From: an uncultured Colwellia sp.
Lineage (GTDB): Bacteria > Pseudomonadota > Gammaproteobacteria > Enterobacterales > Alteromonadaceae
NCBI GenBank assembly: GCA_913063325.1
Contig: CAJXYE010000038.1
Span: forward strand, 1-42,740
Length of the DNA: 42,740 nucleotides
Direction of reading: 5' to 3'
In this document: in pieces, positions 24,544 through 33,033 of the stretch
How positions within the stretch are numbered: the stretch's first letter is position 1
How the letters are laid out: every line of letters begins with the position of its first letter
Notes under the pieces: generated by a model
Told to the model about the DNA's origin: nothing
Database searches by the model: none
What the model saw: the letters and a program-made list of their open reading frames with translations, nothing else
Program-made: the position numbers and the translations under genes

Positions 24544-27399
24544 ATGAAAGATAGAGCAATGTTTACGTCAAAATTATCACACTTGAGCTTTTGTGTCTTA
24601 ACAGCGCTAACCTCTCAAGCAGCCTTTGCAGCCGAAGAAGCAAATGAAAAAGAGGAAAAAATAGAACGTATCTCAATTACGGGTAGTAATATCAAGCGTG
24701 CCACGGATGTAAGCACGTTACCCGTAACAGCTATGACCGCAAAGGACATTGAAAATACGGCAGCAATGTCTGGCGATGAATTACTTCGTTCAATCCCGCA
24801 AATGGGCTCAGTTAATTTTGGCGAAACTACGGGGTCTTCTAACGTAAATGATGCCCGTGGAGATGTTGGTTCATTTAACCTTCGTGGTCTTGGCGCTGGT
24901 AATACCTTGGTATTACTTAATGGTCGCCGTATGGTAAACCATCCTGGTACCCAATCTAAAAAGGGTGCTAACAAAGTTCCTGTCAATACGGTTAACTCAA
25001 ATACCTTACCTGTTTCAGGGTTACGTTCATTAGACGTATTACGTGATGGCGCAGCCGCTATTTATGGCTCAGATGCTATTGCAGGTGTTGTTAATTACGC
25101 TATTGATAGTAACTATGTAGGCAACAAACTAAGTCTTAGATATGGTCAGTCTCAAGGTACGCCACTTAATGAAACAACGTTCAGTTATTTAGGCGGTTTA
25201 GAGCTAAATGATGGACTTTCAAATTTGGTTGGCTCTGTAACTGTATATAACAAAGAAGGCATGAGAGCGACAGAACGTCCTTATTCGGGAAGCCATGATA
25301 GACGTGAATATCCAGGTTTACCTGAGGAGTTTGTTGGCGATACTCAATTAGATAACCGTAGTACAGAAACACCGTGGGGCGAATTTAATAGTGAGACTCT
25401 AGGTAAATTCCACCTACAACCTGATACCATGTCTGGCTGTGTAGATTCGCCACTTGATGTTGAAGGTGTTTGTGTTGATAAAGGTAGTACAGGTCGAGAT
25501 CTTCGCTTTGACCGTGGTACAACCCGTCCACTGTCTTCAGATGTTAAACGATTTAATTTTTACACCAGCTTTACTCATGAAATCAATGAAGATTTAGAAT
25601 TTTTTGCTGAAGGTATTTATTATCAGGCTGAATTATCAAATTATTCAGAGCAAAACCATGGTGGTAGTAAACACCAATTTAACGTTGCCGCAGATGCGTT
25701 TTATAATCCATTTGGCGAAGAAGTGACTGTTCGTAAGTATCGTCCAGTTGATATTGGTCCAAGAAACGTTGTTGTTGACGATACCAGTTATCGAGCTCTT
25801 GCAGGCCTTCGCGGTTACATGGGTGACTGGGAGTGGGAAAGTGCTGCTTTTTATAGTGAAGCTGAAACTAACGATACCAGTAGACGTGTTGACGTAAATG
25901 CCTTTGCAGCCGCCGCTAACAGTACCAATGAAAGTACCGCTTATAACGTATTTGGTGGTGCAGATGTTAATAACCCCAATACAATTGGTAACGTACCCTT
26001 AGTTTCATCATCAATTAGCGACCAATTTGTAGTTAACTCTCATGTTGACTCAAAAACTAGTTTAGCTTCTATCGACTTTAAGGCGAGCAATAGTGAGTTG
26101 TTTGAAATGCCTGCAGGTGATGCTGGGATAGCAGTGGGTATTGAATTTCGTCGTGAAACCTATCTAAGTGATCGTGATCAGTATGTTGATGGTAGTAGAC
26201 CATTTACCGATGCCTATGGTGTGGTAAATGACAGCTCTTTATATGGTAGTAGCTCAACTTCTGATGCAACTGCTAGCCGTAACATCGGATCAGCCTTTGC
26301 TGAGATGATATTACCGCTTATTGATAGTGGTGATCAGTATGCAGAGGTGCAACTTGCGGCACGTTATGAAAACTTCTCCGATGCGGGTGATGCTTTAAAA
26401 CCTAAAGTTGCACTATTCTACAAACCTACCAACTGGATTAGTCTACGTGCATCTTATGCTGGTGGCTTTAAAGTACCAGGCTTACAGCAAAGTGCTGATA
26501 ATAGTAGTATGCCACGTCGTACTACTAAATATGACCCTGTACTTGATGAAGAATACCCAATTATCGACAACCGTTTAGGTAACTCAGACTTGAAGCCAGA
26601 AGACAGTGTTAATACTTCTTTTGGTATTATTTTTGAACCTTTAGATAACTTAACCTTTACTATTGATGCATGGAATATTGAGCAAGAAAATTTAGTATTC
26701 TTAACGCCTTACGAGACTGTTATTGCCTATGATTATGTATTACAACAGCAAGGTTCAAGTGAGCCTTCTGTAATACGTGGTGCAGATGGTGCGGTTAGTG
26801 AAGTTCGAAATAAATATCAAAATGCTTCAAAACAAGAATTAGCAGGCCTAGATTTTGGCATAGTATATGACTTTGATACCGCCATTGGTGATTTTCAGTT
26901 TAATGTTAATGCAGCATACCTATCTAAATATGATGTATCTGTTGACGATACTTCGGCAAAAGTACTAGCAGCACAACAAGATCTTGATACGTATCCAAAT
27001 CTTGCTGAGGTAGACGTTGAAGGGGTTGGCGATCAAATATTACAAAATGGTAGTCCAGAGTGGCGAGCTAAAACGTCACTTAACTGGAAACTTAATAACT
27101 GGGGCGCTGGTGTTAGCCTAGATTATGTTAGTGAGTTTATAGATACTTCTACTAATTATACTGATGAAGATGGAGAAAAAGTCTATTTGCCGATAGATAG
27201 CTTCACTACGGTGAATATCTATGCTTCTTATAAGTTTACCGAAGATAACTTTTTAGATGGTACTTATATAAGACTTGGTGTTAGAAATGTAGGTGATGAA
27301 GAGCCACCATTAGCGGATGAGTTTTGGCACGGTTACTTCGGTGATTACCATTCAAACCGTGGTCGTTACATGTACATGAACCTGAGCAAAACTTTTTAA
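24544..27399 (+). CDS. TonB-dependent outer membrane receptor
   Basis: About 951 residues from the ATG at 24544. In-frame ATGs at 24481, 24532 and 24559 are alternatives. 24544 or 24559 gives a normal signal peptide (SKLSHLSFCVLTALTSQAAF) without a long polar leader. A TonB-box-like ERISITGSNIKR follows cleavage, then the plug domain (ELLRSIPQMGS, FNLRGLGAGNTLVLLNGRRM, LRSLDVLRDGAAAIYGSDAI with AGVVNY). A long beta-barrel ends in MYMNLSKTF, with a terminal Phe for outer membrane assembly. The plug type resembles receptors for peptides or oligosaccharides rather than siderophores. The two lipoprotein hydrolases encoded next suggest peptide or N-acyl-amino-acid substrates. A perfect LysR-type site lies upstream. 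Confidence 0.93.
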   Translation: MKDRAMFTSKLSHLSFCVLTALTSQAAFAAEEANEKEEKIERISITGSNIKRATDVSTLPVTAMTAKDIENTAAMSGDELLRSIPQMGSVNFGETTGSSNVNDARGDVGSFNLRGLGAGNTLVLLNGRRMVNHPGTQSKKGANKVPVNTVNSNTLPVSGLRSLDVLRDGAAAIYGSDAIAGVVNYAIDSNYVGNKLSLRYGQSQGTPLNETTFSYLGGLELNDGLSNLVGSVTVYNKEGMRATERPYSGSHDRREYPGLPEEFVGDTQLDNRSTETPWGEFNSETLGKFHLQPDTMSGCVDSPLDVEGVCVDKGSTGRDLRFDRGTTRPLSSDVKRFNFYTSFTHEINEDLEFFAEGIYYQAELSNYSEQNHGGSKHQFNVAADAFYNPFGEEVTVRKYRPVDIGPRNVVVDDTSYRALAGLRGYMGDWEWESAAFYSEAETNDTSRRVDVNAFAAAANSTNESTAYNVFGGADVNNPNTIGNVPLVSSSISDQFVVNSHVDSKTSLASIDFKASNSELFEMPAGDAGIAVGIEFRRETYLSDRDQYVDGSRPFTDAYGVVNDSSLYGSSSTSDATASRNIGSAFAEMILPLIDSGDQYAEVQLAARYENFSDAGDALKPKVALFYKPTNWISLRASYAGGFKVPGLQQSADNSSMPRRTTKYDPVLDEEYPIIDNRLGNSDLKPEDSVNTSFGIIFEPLDNLTFTIDAWNIEQENLVFLTPYETVIAYDYVLQQQGSSEPSVIRGADGAVSEVRNKYQNASKQELAGLDFGIVYDFDTAIGDFQFNVNAAYLSKYDVSVDDTSAKVLAAQQDLDTYPNLAEVDVEGVGDQILQNGSPEWRAKTSLNWKLNNWGAGVSLDYVSEFIDTSTNYTDEDGEKVYLPIDSFTTVNIYASYKFTEDNFLDGTYIRLGVRNVGDEEPPLADEFWHGYFGDYHSNRGRYMYMNLSKTF

Positions 27400-27437
27400 G
27401 TTTTTAGAAAGCACTCCAGAAGGTTTGGTATAAACCC

Positions 27438-27475
27438 ATGGCTCGGCTAGTTAACTTTAGTCGAGCCATATTTCC
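27438..27475 (+). terminator. Hairpin between receptor and peptidase genes
   Basis: ATGGCTCG (27438-27445) / CGAGCCAT (27462-27469), an 8-bp stem followed by ATTTCCTTTCC. The T-run is poor, so this may be partial termination that lowers expression of the peptidase/deacylase genes relative to the receptor. Confidence 0.5.
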
Positions 27476-27505
27476 TTTCCCACGCACGTTTATTAAGAAC
27501 CCATT

Positions 27506-28804
27506 ATGAAAAATATATTTAACAAATCATCCTTATTATATTCAGTACCACTCTCGGTATTATTTTTAGTTGCTTGTTCGACACCACAAACGTCAGTGGA
27601 AGAAATAAAAGCACCAGTTTCAAATACAGCGACACAAAATACCCCTGCAGAATCAGCAGCTTTTATCAACGTACAATCTCAGCCTATTAAACCTACAGCA
27701 TCAGTTACTTATCCTCAGTCCTGTAATAACGGTACGGTAACACTAAGCAGTGATTTTGCTGCGGGTCGAATGGATGAATGTAAAGAAACCAGTAAAAATG
27801 AATATTTCATTACCCTAGTTCCTGAAAATACACCAATTAATTCAAGTCCTTGGTATGCTTTTAAAATACAAGCAGAGCAAACAACGGATATAAGGATCAC
27901 CATGAAAGTTCGTGGTGATAAACATCGTTATCCGCCAAAAATTAGTCATGACGGAAAAAATTGGCAGTTACAAGAATACAAGCTAAAAGGTGAACGCTTA
28001 ATCATGAAAGTGAAAGCGACTCCTGAGCCGATCACCATTGCCGCACAAGAGATTATTAATAATCAGTATTATGTTGATTGGGCAGAAGAGCTCACGGCTA
28101 ACAATTCCTTTACTCAAACTATTTTAGGAGCATCGACTCAAGGTCGTCCTATCTACAAAATAGAAAGTCGAAATGAAAACACTAATGAATGGGTAGTTAT
28201 TTTAGGTCGACAACATCCCCCTGAGATTACCGGTGCTCTTGCTTTGTTTCCATTTGTAGAGACCTTGTTATCAAGCAGTGAGCTCAGCAAGTACTTCCTA
28301 AATAAATATAATGTACTTGTTATTCCTAATATAAACCCAGATGGTGTTAATGCGGGTAACTGGCGTAGTAATGCTAACGGTCAAGATTTAAATCGTGATT
28401 GGATTGACTTTACTCAGATTGAAACTAAGTTAATCAATGACTATTTACAGGGACTAGTATCACAAGGGCAAAAAATTAAGTTTGCCGTTGACTTTCATTC
28501 GACTAAAAATGATGTTTTTTATACTATGCCAGTAGATTATGGCGTTGAAAAATCGTATTTTGTTAGGCATTGGTTAGGTGAGCTTGATAGACAAATGCCT
28601 AATTTTAATGTGGTAGTAAAACCAGGTAACAATCCTGGTCAGGGTGTATCAAAACAATATTTTTCTGATAAATTTGGTGTTCATGCCATTACCTATGAAG
28701 CGGGTGATAATACCGATAGAACTAAAATAAAACGCATTGCATTTAAATCAGCTAATATTTTGATGATTAATATGTTATCAGAAATTGATCATGACAAAGA
28801 GTAA
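27506..28804 (+). CDS. M14-family zinc carboxypeptidase, lipoprotein
   Basis: 432 residues. Lipoprotein signal with lipobox LVAC (Cys24). An N-terminal beta-sandwich (about 60-185) precedes the M14 domain, as in cytosolic-carboxypeptidase-like members. Zinc ligands are HPPE in GRQHPPEITG (near 236) and His in VDFHST (near 331). Substrate-binding residues are in NPDGVNAGNWRSN and DLNRDW, and the catalytic Glu is in ITYEAGDNT. All key residues are present. M14 enzymes cleave C-terminal residues, and several bacterial ones act on gamma-D-glutamyl-DAP bonds of peptidoglycan peptides. It is anchored to a membrane and overlaps the deacylase gene, so both likely process material brought in or captured by the TonB receptor. 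Confidence 0.88.
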   Translation: MKNIFNKSSLLYSVPLSVLFLVACSTPQTSVEEIKAPVSNTATQNTPAESAAFINVQSQPIKPTASVTYPQSCNNGTVTLSSDFAAGRMDECKETSKNEYFITLVPENTPINSSPWYAFKIQAEQTTDIRITMKVRGDKHRYPPKISHDGKNWQLQEYKLKGERLIMKVKATPEPITIAAQEIINNQYYVDWAEELTANNSFTQTILGASTQGRPIYKIESRNENTNEWVVILGRQHPPEITGALALFPFVETLLSSSELSKYFLNKYNVLVIPNINPDGVNAGNWRSNANGQDLNRDWIDFTQIETKLINDYLQGLVSQGQKIKFAVDFHSTKNDVFYTMPVDYGVEKSYFVRHWLGELDRQMPNFNVVVKPGNNPGQGVSKQYFSDKFGVHAITYEAGDNTDRTKIKRIAFKSANILMINMLSEIDHDKE

Positions 28805-30383
28805 GATAAATATGACTATATTTAATAAAAAATTATCGGTAATAGCGATGAGTTTGGTACTACTTTCAGCCTGCTCAACGGAAGAACAGATGGGCGAGGG
28901 CCAAGAAGTTGATTTATTAATTACTAATGGCAGTGTTTATACCGGTGACAATGCTCAAGCCCAGCAGTTAGACGTGGCTATTTGTCAGCAAGAGATTTGT
29001 GGCTTATATCCTAGTGGTGAACATAATATTAAGGCTAAAAGAACGCTTAATGTAAAAGGCAAGATTGTAAGCCCTGGCTTTATTGACCCACACACTCACT
29101 CTTTATCTGAATTATTAAGCCAAGATAAAAATAGCAATCTAAATTATTTAACCCAAGGCGTCACTACCGTTGTTAATGGTAATGACGGTGGCGGTCCTGT
29201 CGATATTCAAGCGATAGCAGGAAAACTTATCGTTAATGGGATTGGTACCAATGTGGCACTATTAGTAGGCCACGGAAGTATTCGTGAACAAGTCATGGGG
29301 AGAGCAGAGCGTTTTGCTACTCCTGAAGAACTCAAAGAGATGTCGTTATTGATGACAGCCGCAATGAAGTCTGGAGCTATAGGTTTATCAACAGGCTTGT
29401 ATTATGTACCAGGTAGCTATGCTGACACAAAAGAAGTGATTACTTTAGCTAAAATTGCCAGTCAATATAATGGTATTTATGACACCCATTTACGTGATGA
29501 GAGTACTTTTAATATCGGCTTTACTGCCGCGTTAGATGAAGCGATTAACATTGCACAAAAAGCAGATATCCATTTACACTTGGCTCATATAAAAGCGCTA
29601 GGTGTTGATGTTTGGGGACAAAGTACACAAGCGATTGATAAAATTGAACAAGCCCAAAAAAGTGGTGTTTCCATTTCAGCTGACCAATATCCTTGGTTAG
29701 CATCAGGTACAAAACTGCGAAGTGCGGTTATGCCTAAATGGGTCATGGCTGACTCCACTAAAGCTTTTCATCAGCGATTAGTTGAAAAAGAATTAGCGGT
29801 AAGGTTGCAAGCAGAAATTACCGAAAATATCCGCAGAAGAGGTGGGCCAGATTCTCTTTATATTACTGAGTTTATGGAGAAAAACCTAGTTGGTCTCAAT
29901 TTACTTCAGGTTGCTGAGTTAAAAGGCTTATCCGTTGTCGATACCGCTACTTCCCTCGTATTACAAGGTGATGTAAGAGTTGCTTCTTTTAACATGTCTC
30001 CTAAAGATGTAGAGAACTTCATGGTACAACCTTGGGTAGTGACTTCATCTGATGGAACTAATGGTCATCCTCGTAAATATGCTAGTTTTCCAAGAAAATA
30101 TCAAAGTTATGTTGTTGAGAAAAAATTGCTTGATTTAGCGACTTTTATTAACAGAAGCTCATCTCAAACAGCTAAGATCCTTGGTCTTAACGACCGTGGT
30201 ATTATAAAACAGGGCTATAAGGCAGATATCATCGTTTTTGATGAGCAAGGCTATGCCCCACAAGCTGACTTTAATCAATGGAATAAATACTCTGTTGGCG
30301 TTGAGCAGGTTATTGTTAACGGCGAACTCGTGATTGAAAACGAAAAGTATCTGAATACTTTAGCGGGACAATTTGTTCGCTAG
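28791..30383 (+). CDS. N-acyl-D-amino-acid deacylase (D-aminoacylase) lipoprotein
   Basis: 530 residues from the ATG at 28791, which overlaps the peptidase gene by 14 bases. A TTG at 28785 and an ATG at 28812 are alternatives; the last gives a compact lipoprotein signal with lipobox LSAC. Amidohydrolase landmarks are GFIDPHTHS (metal site), VGHGSIREQVMG, IGLSTGLYYVPGSYA, THLRDES, LAHIKALG and TSSDGTNGHP, in the order seen in D-aminoacylases. It would remove the N-acyl group from N-acyl-D-amino acids such as N-acyl-D-glutamate. Export as a lipoprotein is noteworthy, since well-studied D-aminoacylases are mostly cytoplasmic. Together with the peptidase and receptor it suggests use of D-amino-acid-containing peptides. 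Confidence 0.88.
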   Translation: MTKSKINMTIFNKKLSVIAMSLVLLSACSTEEQMGEGQEVDLLITNGSVYTGDNAQAQQLDVAICQQEICGLYPSGEHNIKAKRTLNVKGKIVSPGFIDPHTHSLSELLSQDKNSNLNYLTQGVTTVVNGNDGGGPVDIQAIAGKLIVNGIGTNVALLVGHGSIREQVMGRAERFATPEELKEMSLLMTAAMKSGAIGLSTGLYYVPGSYADTKEVITLAKIASQYNGIYDTHLRDESTFNIGFTAALDEAINIAQKADIHLHLAHIKALGVDVWGQSTQAIDKIEQAQKSGVSISADQYPWLASGTKLRSAVMPKWVMADSTKAFHQRLVEKELAVRLQAEITENIRRRGGPDSLYITEFMEKNLVGLNLLQVAELKGLSVVDTATSLVLQGDVRVASFNMSPKDVENFMVQPWVVTSSDGTNGHPRKYASFPRKYQSYVVEKKLLDLATFINRSSSQTAKILGLNDRGIIKQGYKADIIVFDEQGYAPQADFNQWNKYSVGVEQVIVNGELVIENEKYLNTLAGQFVR

Positions 30384-30405
30384 GCTAGATATTTTGTTCT
30401 AAACT

Positions 30406-30444
30406 CTCACTAGGTGACATATTATCGACACTGCACCTAGTGAG
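30406..30444 (+). terminator. Hairpin after the deacylase gene
   Basis: CTCACTAGGTG (30406-30416) / CACCTAGTGAG (30434-30444), a perfect 11-bp inverted repeat with a 17-base loop, 23 bp past the stop. No T-run follows, so it is probably an mRNA 3'-end or processing structure rather than a classical terminator. Confidence 0.5.
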
Positions 30445-30534
30445 GCACCTTGCTAAATAAACACCGTTTAAATTAGCTTCAATGAAAGTTAAATTCTACT
30501 ATTAGGGATAATTAAAAAACATTTTAGAGGGTCT

Positions 30535-31272
30535 ATGTTTTTCCTTAAAGTCGTTGCGCGTCTTATTCTTTGTACCACAACTTTCCTTTCTTATGCGGCT
30601 ATAGCCAATGAACCTTATGTGATTAAAGCTGCTTTGTCACAAGAATTTAAAGACGGTTTACACCACCAATATTTAATCTATATTGCAAGTCAGTTAGGTA
30701 TGGAAATACAAATAACAACGATGCCTTTTGCTCGTCGTATGATGGAAGTTAAAAAGGGAAATTTAGATATTATTGTCGGTGTACAGTACTCGACGTTAAG
30801 GGCTGAACAATTAATATTTATTTTTCCTGCCTATGAAAAACTTTCTTTTAGGTATTTTTCATTAACTCAAAACACTGAGAAGATTAAGAGTAATGATGAT
30901 TTGGTGGGGAAAACGATAGGCGTGATACGAGGGGCAAAATATTTCCCGATTTTTGAACAAAACACCGAACTTCAAAAGTACCCATTCAACAATTTGAAAA
31001 CTAATATTGACATGTTATTACTGGGACGTATTGATATCTTTGTTCATTATGAAGAAAGTACGGCACTCATGCTGAAAACGATGAAGGCTGATCATCTAAT
31101 AGCAAAAACAAATCATCAACCAAAGCACAGCCTTGAGCATTACCTCGCTATTTCAAAAAACTCACCGTTAGCAGCTAAAACAAAGCAGCTTGAGGACATT
31201 GTTGAACGAGGGATCAGCCAACAAGTCTTTATTAAGCAAAGACTTAAGCATTACCAGCAGAGTAAACATTAA
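30535..31272 (+). CDS. Family-3 periplasmic solute-binding protein, orphan
   Basis: 245 residues. Signal peptide at about 1-24 (LILCTTTFLSYAAIANEP). Two-lobed SBP-3-like pattern: FKDGLHHQYLIYIASQLGM, MPFARRMMEVKKGNLDIIVG, DDLVGKTIGVIRGAKYFPIF, and a second-lobe return at IDMLLLGRIDIFVHYEEST. It has no transporter partner nearby and is the second such orphan in this block after 23320-24087; the two are only distantly alike. It may bind the amino acid or peptide handled by the adjacent hydrolases. The gene is separated from the deacylase by a hairpin and has its own upstream region. Confidence 0.75.
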   Translation: MFFLKVVARLILCTTTFLSYAAIANEPYVIKAALSQEFKDGLHHQYLIYIASQLGMEIQITTMPFARRMMEVKKGNLDIIVGVQYSTLRAEQLIFIFPAYEKLSFRYFSLTQNTEKIKSNDDLVGKTIGVIRGAKYFPIFEQNTELQKYPFNNLKTNIDMLLLGRIDIFVHYEESTALMLKTMKADHLIAKTNHQPKHSLEHYLAISKNSPLAAKTKQLEDIVERGISQQVFIKQRLKHYQQSKH

Positions 31273-31301
31273 ACAACCCTTTATTGTAATACTCCAGCGG
31301 C

Positions 31302-31466
31302 TTAGTTGTAGCCAAGAACATAGCTTTCTGTGGTTTCATCAAGGATAGTAAAGTAACGCATTAATGGTGCTTGTTTATCTTCTTGTACTATTTCAGTAAC
31401 GCTTGTTGATGCTTCAAATGCTTCTATGGTTTGCTCTGCTTCTTGAGTATTATCAGTAATGTTCAT
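31302..31466 (-). CDS. Small hypothetical protein, 54 residues
   Basis: Start chosen at the ATG at 31466, which has AAGG at suitable distance upstream on the minus strand; longer versions to 31514 lack support. The product is acidic (TDNTQEAEQTIEAFEAS) and ends PLMRYFTILDETTESYVLGY. There is no signal peptide, membrane segment or Cys. It lies convergent with the binding-protein gene, 29 bp apart. No family recognised. Confidence 0.5.
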   Translation of the reverse strand: MNITDNTQEAEQTIEAFEASTSVTEIVQEDKQAPLMRYFTILDETTESYVLGYN

Positions 31467-31568
31467 TTTATGTGCCTTATCTAATCGAGTTATAATGAGG
31501 TGACAACTCATCATCTAACCTTTTATTAAATAATAAAATGACTAAAGCTTTGCTTACCTATAAATAAG

Positions 31569-31841
31569 GGTTATACCCGTTACCATTCAAAGTGCAGGAT
31601 TTCAGTGGGTGTGAAAAGTGCTTTAGGCAAGGCATCCATTTTAAACAATGGTTACTCCCTTGGTAAAATGAATAACGCAGCATAAATCTCTTTTAATCCC
31701 ATCGAAGAAGCGCTTGAGCAACATCACTTCATCGTTGCTTTGATTTATAATGGAATAACCATTACTTCATCAAAGCGCCTTGAATTGAAATAGCTCAAGT
31801 GCTCTGAAACAGGCATCTTGAATGGCAACGGGTATATACCC
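31569..31841. repeat. MITE-like intergenic repeat with about 28-bp terminal inverted repeats
   Basis: The left end reads TATACCCGTTACCATTCAA (31574-31592). The right end on the opposite strand reads TATACCCGTTGCCATTCAA, with further similarity inwards (AGTGC / GATGC, then TTTCAG). The outer edge is the palindrome GGGTATATACCC (31830-31841) and a near copy on the left. The interior (about 220 bp) contains more inverted segments such as AATGGTTA / TAACCATT. There is no ORF, so it is non-autonomous. A truncated end of the same family is at 7487-7508. Confidence 0.6.
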
Positions 31842-31859
31842 AGGTTCTACTACTCTACA

Positions 31860-32789
31860 TTAACCATTGAGCATAAAGACTTTATTAAAAGTATCGCTTA
31901 ATAATTTAATCTTATTTACTTCTCTGGGGGACTTTTTACTCACTAATGACAAATTGAATTCGTAAGTGCAGCTACTAGGTTTAATAATTCGTATTTCACC
32001 TTGATTTAATTCTTGTTGTATAAAGCTTTGCGGCATATACCCAATGTATCGTCCTGATAAGATCATGGTTTTTCGGGTATCAAACTGATATGACTTGGCA
32101 CTAAGGTTTAGCTTATGAAGTTGCTCTTTACCTAACATATCTATATCTATACCAGGATGAATTGCCGCAACGTCAGCTAAATCTTGTACTGATATGTCAG
32201 TATCTGTTTTATTATAAAATGGATGCTCTTTAGCACAACATAAAAAAATAGGCTCAGTAGAAAGAGCGGTATAAGTTAAGCCCTCTACCTGCTGATAGCT
32301 AGGAAATAAGCCAATATGTGCTTTATCTTTTAGCAGTTGTTTTTCAATGTTTGAGATTGAATCCCCATCTAAAACAATATGTAAATTAGGTGAGCTGTCG
32401 TGAAGCTGTTGGATAACTTTAGCGAGTTTTTTCTGTTTGTTTTTATCGAGTTGATCAGCACATAAGATCACTAATTCACCACTTAACTCTTTGCCAAGCG
32501 TACCAACTAAAAGAGAAAAATCGTTAAGTGAATCGAATAATTCTATCACTGCCCGATAAACCGCTTGGCCATCTTCAGTTAATGAAAAGCCGCCTCGACC
32601 TCTAAGGCAAAGCTTTAACTTCATACGAGCTTCTAAATTAGACATATGCACGCTAATGGTTGAACGGGTAATGCCTAATGCCAATTCAGCGGCGGAAAAA
32701 CCACCATGTTCAACAACAGAGGTAAAAATACGCAATAAACGTAAGTCGTACTCAGTCGTGGGTTTGGGAATGATCGATGTTTTATTCAT
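31860..32789 (-). CDS. LysR-family transcriptional regulator (second)
   Basis: 309 residues. Winged HTH in the first about 75 residues (DLRLLRIFTSVVEHGGFSAA, ELALGITRSTISVHMSNLEA), then an effector-binding domain. It differs strongly from the LysR at 14358 and belongs to a group with an N-terminal extension (MNKTSIIPKPTTEYD). It is divergent from the capA-like gene, and the 240-bp gap carries a direct repeat GATTCGAA (32899, 32911) and a weak copy of the other regulator's operator (32927). Likely targets are its own gene and the capA-like gene. Effector unknown. Confidence 0.88.
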   Translation of the reverse strand: MNKTSIIPKPTTEYDLRLLRIFTSVVEHGGFSAAELALGITRSTISVHMSNLEARMKLKLCLRGRGGFSLTEDGQAVYRAVIELFDSLNDFSLLVGTLGKELSGELVILCADQLDKNKQKKLAKVIQQLHDSSPNLHIVLDGDSISNIEKQLLKDKAHIGLFPSYQQVEGLTYTALSTEPIFLCCAKEHPFYNKTDTDISVQDLADVAAIHPGIDIDMLGKEQLHKLNLSAKSYQFDTRKTMILSGRYIGYMPQSFIQQELNQGEIRIIKPSSCTYEFNLSLVSKKSPREVNKIKLLSDTFNKVFMLNG

Positions 32790-32898
32790 TTTTTCCTAGT
32801 ATTTCTTATTTAGTTTGATGAGATTAAAACTAAAGCTACAATGTTTGTATTTAACCCGAGTTTTATTTGAGTTTCAATAGGCTTAGTTGAACTTTTGC

Positions 32899-32918
32899 GA
32901 TTCGAACAATGATTCGAA
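32899..32918. promoter_or_regulatory. Direct repeat GATTCGAA, candidate operator of the second LysR
   Basis: GATTCGAA at 32899-32906 and 32911-32918, 12 bp apart (about one helical turn), each containing the palindrome TTCGAA. It is placed between the divergent LysR and capA-like genes. Confidence 0.35.
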
Positions 32919-32926
32919 TTGGGAAC

Positions 32927-32941
32927 ATTACCTTGGGTTAT
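32927..32941. promoter_or_regulatory. Weak LysR-type operator before the capA-like gene
   Basis: ATTACCTTGGGTTAT matches the 15337 palindrome at 12 of 15 positions, including both outer T-N11-A bases, and lies about 93 bp upstream of the likely capA-like start at 33034. Confidence 0.4.
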
Positions 32942-33033
32942 ACCTCACTTATACAAAGGAATGAATCTTTTCTATGCTGATTGTATATACTCGAATACAC
33001 AGAGCCTTACTACCCCCTATTTTTGGAACCTAT

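Noticed and set aside
24615..24986. Minus-strand open frame of 123 codons within the TonB receptor gene
   Set aside because: Shadow of a strongly supported coding sequence.
31562..31576. ATAAATAAGGGTTAT as a further LysR-type operator
   Set aside because: Only 11 of 15 matches, not palindromic, and part of the TATACCCGTTACC repeat edge.
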